Assembly (NCBI RefSeq): GCF_022341425.1
Contig: NZ_JABFUC010000015.1
Coordinates: forward strand, 1 to 64,000
Direction: 5' to 3'
Length of the DNA stretch: 64,000 bases
DNA from: Billgrantia campisalis
GTDB taxonomy: Bacteria > Pseudomonadota > Gammaproteobacteria > Pseudomonadales > Halomonadaceae
Shown: piece by piece, positions 59,296 through 64,000 of the stretch
Numbering within the stretch: the stretch's first letter is position 1
Layout: each line of letters begins with the position of its first letter
Made by a program: the position numbers and the translations under genes
The notes under the pieces: generated by a model
Database searches by the model: none
Seen by the model: the letters and a program-made list of their open reading frames with translations, nothing else
Told to the model about the DNA's origin: nothing

Positions 59296-62200
59296 CCAGT
59301 GTCGCGCGGCTGGTGCCGTTGCCCAGCGGTTCCACCTGGATCTGTACCGGGATGCGCTCGTGCATCTCCTGCACGTGGGAGATCACGCCGACGCGGCGGC
59401 CCAGGGCCTGCAGGCCGTCCAGGGCCTCCATGGCGAGTGCCAGCGACTGGGGGTCGAGGCTGCCGAAGCCTTCGTCGATGAATAGCGACTCGATGGTGAG
59501 CTCGCCGGAGGCCATGGAGGCGAGCCCCAGCGCCAGGGCCAGCGAGACCAGGAAGGTCTCGCCGCCGGAGAGCGAGTGCACCGAGCGGCGTTCGTCGCCC
59601 ATATCCGTGTCCACCACCAGCAGGCCCAGGGGGCTGCCGCCACGCACCAGGCGATAGCGGCGGCTGAGCCCGGCCAGGTGGGCGTTGGCGTGCTCGAGCA
59701 GCTGCTCCAGATTGTAGGCCTGGGCGATGCGCCGGAACACCTTGCCGTCGGCGGAGCCGATCAGCTCGCTGATCCGGCCCCAGCGGCGGTGCTCTGCCTG
59801 CGCCGCCTCCAGTTCGGCCTGGCCTTCCCGCTGGCGTTCGCGTCGCCGGTCGTCGTCGTTGAGCGCGTAGAGGGCGGCATCCCGGGCCCGCTGGGCCTCC
59901 TCCCGCCGCGCAGCCAGCGCCTGCTGCTCCTTGGCCAGGGCCTCTCGGCGCTCGGCCAGCTCGCGATCCATCGCCTCGCTCAGCAGCGACTCGTCATCCG
60001 CCTCCGGCGCCTGCTCGCGGCGGTGTGCCAGCAGCGCCCGGCGGCGCTCGGCCAGGGTGGCGGTGGCCCGCTGACGGGCCTGCTCGGCCGCCTCGATCCG
60101 CTGTTCTTGCTGTCGGGCCTGCTCCTCGGACTGCTCCAGCAGCCGCGCCAGGGTGGTGTCATCCAGGTCGGGATGGGCCCGGCGCCAGGCGCTCAGCTCG
60201 GCGTCGAGGCGCTTGAGCTCCTCCGCTAGCGCCTCGAGCCGCTGGGCCTCGTGCGCCGCCTGCTGAGCGAGACGCTGCTGCGCTTGTTCGGCGGCGTGCC
60301 GGCGCTCCTGGGCGCTGTCTTTCGCCAGCTGCGCCTGCTCCTGCCGGGTGTCGAGGTGCTGCTGCCAGGCGTCCGGCGAGGCGTGTTCACCGAGTCGGGC
60401 GGCAAGCCGGCGGGCGAGCTCATCGCGCTGAGCGCGAAGCGGTGGCAGCTGCTGTTCCAGCTCGGCCAGCTGCGTGTCGGCTGCGGTCCGCTCGGCCTCC
60501 AGGCGCGTCAGCACCAGCTCCCCCTGGCGCAGCGCTTCCTCCAGCGGGGCCAGCTCGGCCTCGGCCCGGGCCAGTTCGTCGAGGGTCTGGCGCGCCTGCT
60601 TCCGCTGCGCGTCGCTGGCCTCGCGCTGGGCCTCTAGCCAGTCGTCGCGCTCGGCTTCGCCTACGGAAACCAGCTCACCGTGCAGCGGGTGCTCCGCGAG
60701 TGCCGCCTGGGTCGCGTCCCGGTGGCGCTCGGCCTGGGCCAGGTCCTGGCGGCGCTGCTCGAGGGCGGCCTCCACGGCGCGGTATTCCCCCAGCAGGGTG
60801 TCGCGCCGCTCCTGAGCCGCGTCGCGGGCCTGGCGGGCGTCGCTGAGCTGGCGCCTCTCTTCGGCTTCCTGGGCGGCGAGCTGAGCGGCCTCGGGAGTGG
60901 TTGGCGGCCGGTGGCGCCAGGGGTGGTCGAGCCCGCCGCACACCGGGCAGGGCTCGCCCTCCCGCAGGGCCTCGCGCAGCCTCACCACGCTCTCGCTGCG
61001 CACCGCGCGGCTGCGCTCGATCTGCTCGGTGACGATCTCGAGTCGTGCCTGGGCATCGTTCAGGCGCTGGCGGGCGGTCTGGCCCTCGGCCAGCAGCCGC
61101 TCCCGGCGCGCCTGCTCCTGGGCGACCTGCGTGGCCAGTCGCTGGCGCGTCGTCGCGGCCCGGACCTGCTCCTGCCAGCGGCTGGCCAGCTCGCCCAGCG
61201 CCAGGTGGCGGCGGGCGGCATGGTCGTGGTCCCGCTGGGCGGCCTGGCGCGCGTCATCCAGGCGTGGGTGAGTGCCCACCAGCCGCTTGAGGGTGGCCTG
61301 CCAGTCATCGCGCTGACGCTCCCGGGCCTGCTGGGCCTCGCGGGCCTGGCGATGCGCCTCGGCGAGGGTGTCGGCCTGCTCGTGCTGCTGGCGGTGCTGT
61401 CGGGTCGTATCGGCGAGCTGCTTCTCCAGGGTGGCCAGCCGCTGGGCCAGCTCGCGGGCCTCGCGCAGGCTGGGTTCGGCCTGGCGGCGCTCCCGGTTGG
61501 CGTGAGTGAGTGCTTGCTCGGCCTGTTCGAGGGCCTCGGCGCTGGCGCGCTGCTCGGTGCGGGCCGCCTCCAGGGCGGCGCGGGTCTCGGCGTGGCTCGC
61601 CTCCAGCGCGGCGATCTCGTCCGGCAGGGTGGTGCGGCGCGTGAAGGCGTGACGCCGCGGGGCGATCAGCCGGCGCCAGTCGCGGTCGGCACGCCGGTCA
61701 GCGAGCGCTTGCCACTCATGCTCGGCCGCCTGTTGCTGGGCCAGGCCGTCGCGGTAGGCGCTGCCCAGGCGCTGATCGGTCTCGTGCCAGCCCTGCTGAG
61801 TCTTGAGCGCTTCTTCCTGCTGCTGCAGGTGAGTGAGCGCTTGCCGGGTCGCCTCGGCGCGGCTTTCCAGCTCGGCCCGAGCCTCGGGCTTGGCGGGCAG
61901 GTCGTCGGCGAGCCGGGCCTGGAGGGCGTCCACGGCCTTTCGGGCCGCGTTGGCGCGGCGGTAGGCGGCCACCGAGATCCGCGAGTATTCGCCGGTGCCG
62001 GTGAGGCGCTCCAGCAGGTCGCTGCGGGCGTTGTCGTCGGCCTGTAGAAAGGCGGCGAACTCGCTCTGGGCCAGCAGCACGGCACGGGTGAACTGATCGA
62101 AGGTGAGCCCCAGTCGCTCCGGCAGCAGGCGCTCGAACTCCCGCTTCTGGGCGGTGAGCAGGCGGTCGGCGTCCAGGTCGCGCAGCGACTGCTCGGCAGC

Positions 62201-62581
62201 CTGCAGGCGGCCGGTGGCTTTCTCACGGGCGCGGCGCACCGCCCAGCGGGCGCGGTAGCGGCGGCCATCGCGGCCCAGGAAGTCCACCTCGGCATAGCCG
62301 CTGGCGGTGCCGCGGCGCAGCAGGGTACGCGCATCGCTGGTGGTCAGGGTGGAGTCCGGGGTGTCGTCGATCTGGCTGTCGCGGCTGGGGGCCTGGCGCA
62401 GCCGGGGGGTGCTGCCGTAGAGCGCCAGGCACAGGGCGTCGAGCAGGGTGCTCTTGCCCGCCCCGGTGGGGCCGGTAATGGCGAACAGGCCGGCGTCGGC
62501 CAGCGGCGCGGCGGTGAAGTCGAGCTCGAGGGGGCCGGGCAGGGAGGCGAGGTTGGCCAGGCGCAGGGCGAGGATCTTCAT
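59285..62581 (-). CDS. sbcC: Exonuclease SbcC, ATPase subunit
   Basis: A 1098-residue SMC-like ATPase that with SbcD cuts hairpins and double-strand ends during replication and repair. Walker A is in GPTGAGKSTLLDAL (about 38-45). Long coiled-coil arms follow, with a zinc-hook C545-P-V-C548 at the tip. The signature SGGETFLVSLAL and Walker B LFIDEGFGSLD come near the C-terminus. Length fits the family. It overlaps sbcD by four bases. Confidence 0.95.
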   Translation of the reverse strand: MKILALRLANLASLPGPLELDFTAAPLADAGLFAITGPTGAGKSTLLDALCLALYGSTPRLRQAPSRDSQIDDTPDSTLTTSDARTLLRRGTASGYAEVDFLGRDGRRYRARWAVRRAREKATGRLQAAEQSLRDLDADRLLTAQKREFERLLPERLGLTFDQFTRAVLLAQSEFAAFLQADDNARSDLLERLTGTGEYSRISVAAYRRANAARKAVDALQARLADDLPAKPEARAELESRAEATRQALTHLQQQEEALKTQQGWHETDQRLGSAYRDGLAQQQAAEHEWQALADRRADRDWRRLIAPRRHAFTRRTTLPDEIAALEASHAETRAALEAARTEQRASAEALEQAEQALTHANRERRQAEPSLREARELAQRLATLEKQLADTTRQHRQQHEQADTLAEAHRQAREAQQARERQRDDWQATLKRLVGTHPRLDDARQAAQRDHDHAARRHLALGELASRWQEQVRAATTRQRLATQVAQEQARRERLLAEGQTARQRLNDAQARLEIVTEQIERSRAVRSESVVRLREALREGEPCPVCGGLDHPWRHRPPTTPEAAQLAAQEAEERRQLSDARQARDAAQERRDTLLGEYRAVEAALEQRRQDLAQAERHRDATQAALAEHPLHGELVSVGEAERDDWLEAQREASDAQRKQARQTLDELARAEAELAPLEEALRQGELVLTRLEAERTAADTQLAELEQQLPPLRAQRDELARRLAARLGEHASPDAWQQHLDTRQEQAQLAKDSAQERRHAAEQAQQRLAQQAAHEAQRLEALAEELKRLDAELSAWRRAHPDLDDTTLARLLEQSEEQARQQEQRIEAAEQARQRATATLAERRRALLAHRREQAPEADDESLLSEAMDRELAERREALAKEQQALAARREEAQRARDAALYALNDDDRRRERQREGQAELEAAQAEHRRWGRISELIGSADGKVFRRIAQAYNLEQLLEHANAHLAGLSRRYRLVRGGSPLGLLVVDTDMGDERRSVHSLSGGETFLVSLALALGLASMASGELTIESLFIDEGFGSLDPQSLALAMEALDGLQALGRRVGVISHVQEMHERIPVQIQVEPLGNGTSRATLVSV

Positions 62582-63870
62582 GAGCGGCCCTCCCCGGGCG
62601 GGTCAGCGGCGGTGTCGTCGTCCTCGCTCTCCAGCACGTCCTGGCGCAGCCGCTCGAAGTCGGCCAGCACGTCTTCGCCTGGGGGTTCGCCCCAGCGGGC
62701 CTGCCAGGTGCGCTCGAAGAGCCGGCGGGGGCCGAGGGTCTCCAGGTCGACCCGCGCTGAGGCGGCCTCGCCTTCGACTTGGGGCAGGCGGCGCTCCAGG
62801 CGCAGCAGGCGCAGGGCGCGACCGTCGAGGGCCGCCTCGACCTGGGCGCGCAGGTCGGGAATCGGAGCGTCCAGCTCCACGCGCACCTCCAGCCAGGGCC
62901 ACAGCTCGCGGGGCCGGGCGGGGTCGTCCTCCAGCGCGTCCAGCTCGGCCAGCACGGCGTCCAGCGGTGCGGGGCCCAGGCGGTGCATGGCCACCGGGCG
63001 CGGCACGGGAATCGCCGTGGTGTCGACTAGTGCTTCACCGTCGAGCCGGGCCTCCACCACCTGGTGGGGGTAGTCCACCTCGCTGAAGTCCAGCGGCAGG
63101 GGGCTGCCGCTGTAGCGAATGCGCGCCTCGCCGACCTGCTGGGCGCGATGCAGGTGGCCCAGCGCCACGTAGGCGATGTCGGCGGGGAAGAGGGCGGCGG
63201 AGATCGACTCCTCGCCGCCGATCACGATGGGGCGTTCGCTGGCCTCGGACACCGCGGCGCCGTGCAGGTGGGCGTGGCTCATGGTCACCAGCGCCTGGCC
63301 GGGCTGGCGCTGGGCGCGAGCGGCTTCGATCAGCTGCCGGTGCACCCGGCTGATACCGGCCACATAGTCATTGCGCCCGGCGTCGTCCGTGGCCTCGTCC
63401 CGGGCCAGGCCGGCGCCGGTGACCTCGGCGGGGCGCAGGAAGGGCAGCGCCAGGCACCAGGCGCGGGTTTCGCCCGCCTCATCGGTCAACGGCACCAGCA
63501 GCCGTTCGGCGTCCAGGCGGCCGTCGTCCAGCCAGCTGACCCGGCCCAGGGCGTGGGTGCGCAGGCGGCGCATCAGCGGGGCGGGCAGCTCCACGCGGTT
63601 GCCGCTGTCGTGGTTGCCGGCGATCAGCACGATATCGAGCATCGGCAGGCGCTGATGGGCGCTGACGATGAAGTCGTAGAGCAGCCCCTGGGCCTGCAGC
63701 GAGGGGTTGACCACGTCGAAGAGGTCGCCGGCGACCAGGAGGGCGTCGGCCCGGCGTGCGGCCAGGGTGTCGAGCAGCCAGGTGAGGAAGGCGCGATGCT
63801 CGGCGTGGCGCTCCTGGCCGTGGAAGCTCTGGCCGAGGTGCCAGTCGGCGGTATGGATCAGCGTCATCAT
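62578..63870 (-). CDS. sbcD: Exonuclease SbcD, nuclease subunit
   Basis: A 430-residue metallophosphoesterase-type nuclease subunit of SbcCD. The metal-binding motifs are seen as HTADWHLGQ, VAGDLFD, AGNHDSGNR, MSHAHLHG and ALGHLHRAQ. A C-terminal capping domain binds SbcC. Its gene comes first and its stop overlaps the sbcC start. The start could be the ATG at 63870 or the next one at 63867. Confidence 0.95.
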   Translation of the reverse strand: MMTLIHTADWHLGQSFHGQERHAEHRAFLTWLLDTLAARRADALLVAGDLFDVVNPSLQAQGLLYDFIVSAHQRLPMLDIVLIAGNHDSGNRVELPAPLMRRLRTHALGRVSWLDDGRLDAERLLVPLTDEAGETRAWCLALPFLRPAEVTGAGLARDEATDDAGRNDYVAGISRVHRQLIEAARAQRQPGQALVTMSHAHLHGAAVSEASERPIVIGGEESISAALFPADIAYVALGHLHRAQQVGEARIRYSGSPLPLDFSEVDYPHQVVEARLDGEALVDTTAIPVPRPVAMHRLGPAPLDAVLAELDALEDDPARPRELWPWLEVRVELDAPIPDLRAQVEAALDGRALRLLRLERRLPQVEGEAASARVDLETLGPRRLFERTWQARWGEPPGEDVLADFERLRQDVLESEDDDTAADPPGEGRS

Positions 63871-63950
63871 GGGCGTCGGGGCTCCCTTCCCTGGCGGACG
63901 TCGAAAGGGGCTAGTCTACGCCAGTACAGATCGCGATTCAGGAGGGGAAC

Positions 63951-64000
63951 ATGACGGCGGTACCGTTGCACGACTGGGACTTGGCGCCCCGCGAGGCCAT
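63951..64000 (+). CDS. Start of a gene, probably endonuclease V (partial)
   Basis: An AGGAGG site is followed by ATG at 63951 and 16 codons (MTAVPLHDWDLAPREA) before the window ends. Endonuclease V proteins often begin with a similar LHxWxLxPxEA stretch, and the gene is divergent from sbcD. The call rests on these few residues alone. Confidence 0.45.
   Translation, partial: MTAVPLHDWDLAPREA

Overview
The window looks like the chromosome of a high-GC gammaproteobacterium, most likely a Halomonas-type (Halomonadaceae) bacterium. The reasons are protein style (NasT/NasS nitrate control, YqjG, pirin, KatG, SbcCD), high GC throughout, RpoN-type promoters, an FNR/Anr box and a LexA box of gammaproteobacterial form. 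All calls come from reading the sequence and recalled family features. No database search was run.

Left edge (1-2340): a gene graveyard. It holds the right end of an IS21-like element abutting a Crp/Fnr remnant, one intact unknown gene, an IS3 orfA stub fused to a second Crp-like helix-turn-helix remnant, two short inverted-repeat elements (one an IS5-type deletion derivative with a TTAG target duplication), and fragments of MOSC, LprI-like, YefM-like and alpha/beta-hydrolase genes. Next come an acetyltransferase, a dienelactone hydrolase and a FIST-domain sensor kinase (2354-6253).

Nitrogen block (6322-16762): assimilatory nitrate/nitrite reduction. The minus strand carries nasT-nasS, then a leader with an ANTAR-type hairpin and terminator, then a NasB-like flavoprotein, nirB and nirD. 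Divergently lie nasA and a siroheme-type SUMT (cobA). The nasT-nasA intergenic region has two facing sigma-54 promoters with an NtrC-like site between them. The nitrate/nitrite transporter gene sits 11 kb further on, under an FNR-type box.

Signalling block (16780-25364): three c-di-GMP proteins (PAS-GGDEF-EVL, a 1538-residue PAS-GGDEF-EAL-receiver protein, and a receiver-HD-GYP protein whose HD pair is replaced). Then come a peroxiredoxin, a GFA-family protein, a deacetylase and the NarK-type transporter.

Envelope and housekeeping (29466-43906): two L,D-transpeptidases, an ABC exporter, an M23 peptidase with a LexA-like box upstream, pirin/LysR/YqjG sharing a TTCGAA-centred motif, a 12-copy heptanucleotide tandem repeat, YaiI, a DEAD-box helicase, a YefM/ParE-type toxin-antitoxin pair, a small membrane-anchored protein and a second pirin.

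Defence and repair (44045-64000): a type I restriction locus hsdR, fic, hsdM, hsdS, DUF4268. The fic gene is translationally coupled to hsdM and preceded by a striking nested double palindrome. After it come a glutamine amidotransferase, an ArgE-like deacylase, DUF1428, katG, a deleted GGCT pseudogene, an MNT/HEPN toxin-antitoxin pair, sbcC-sbcD and the start of a probable endonuclease V gene. No rRNA, tRNA or CRISPR array was seen.
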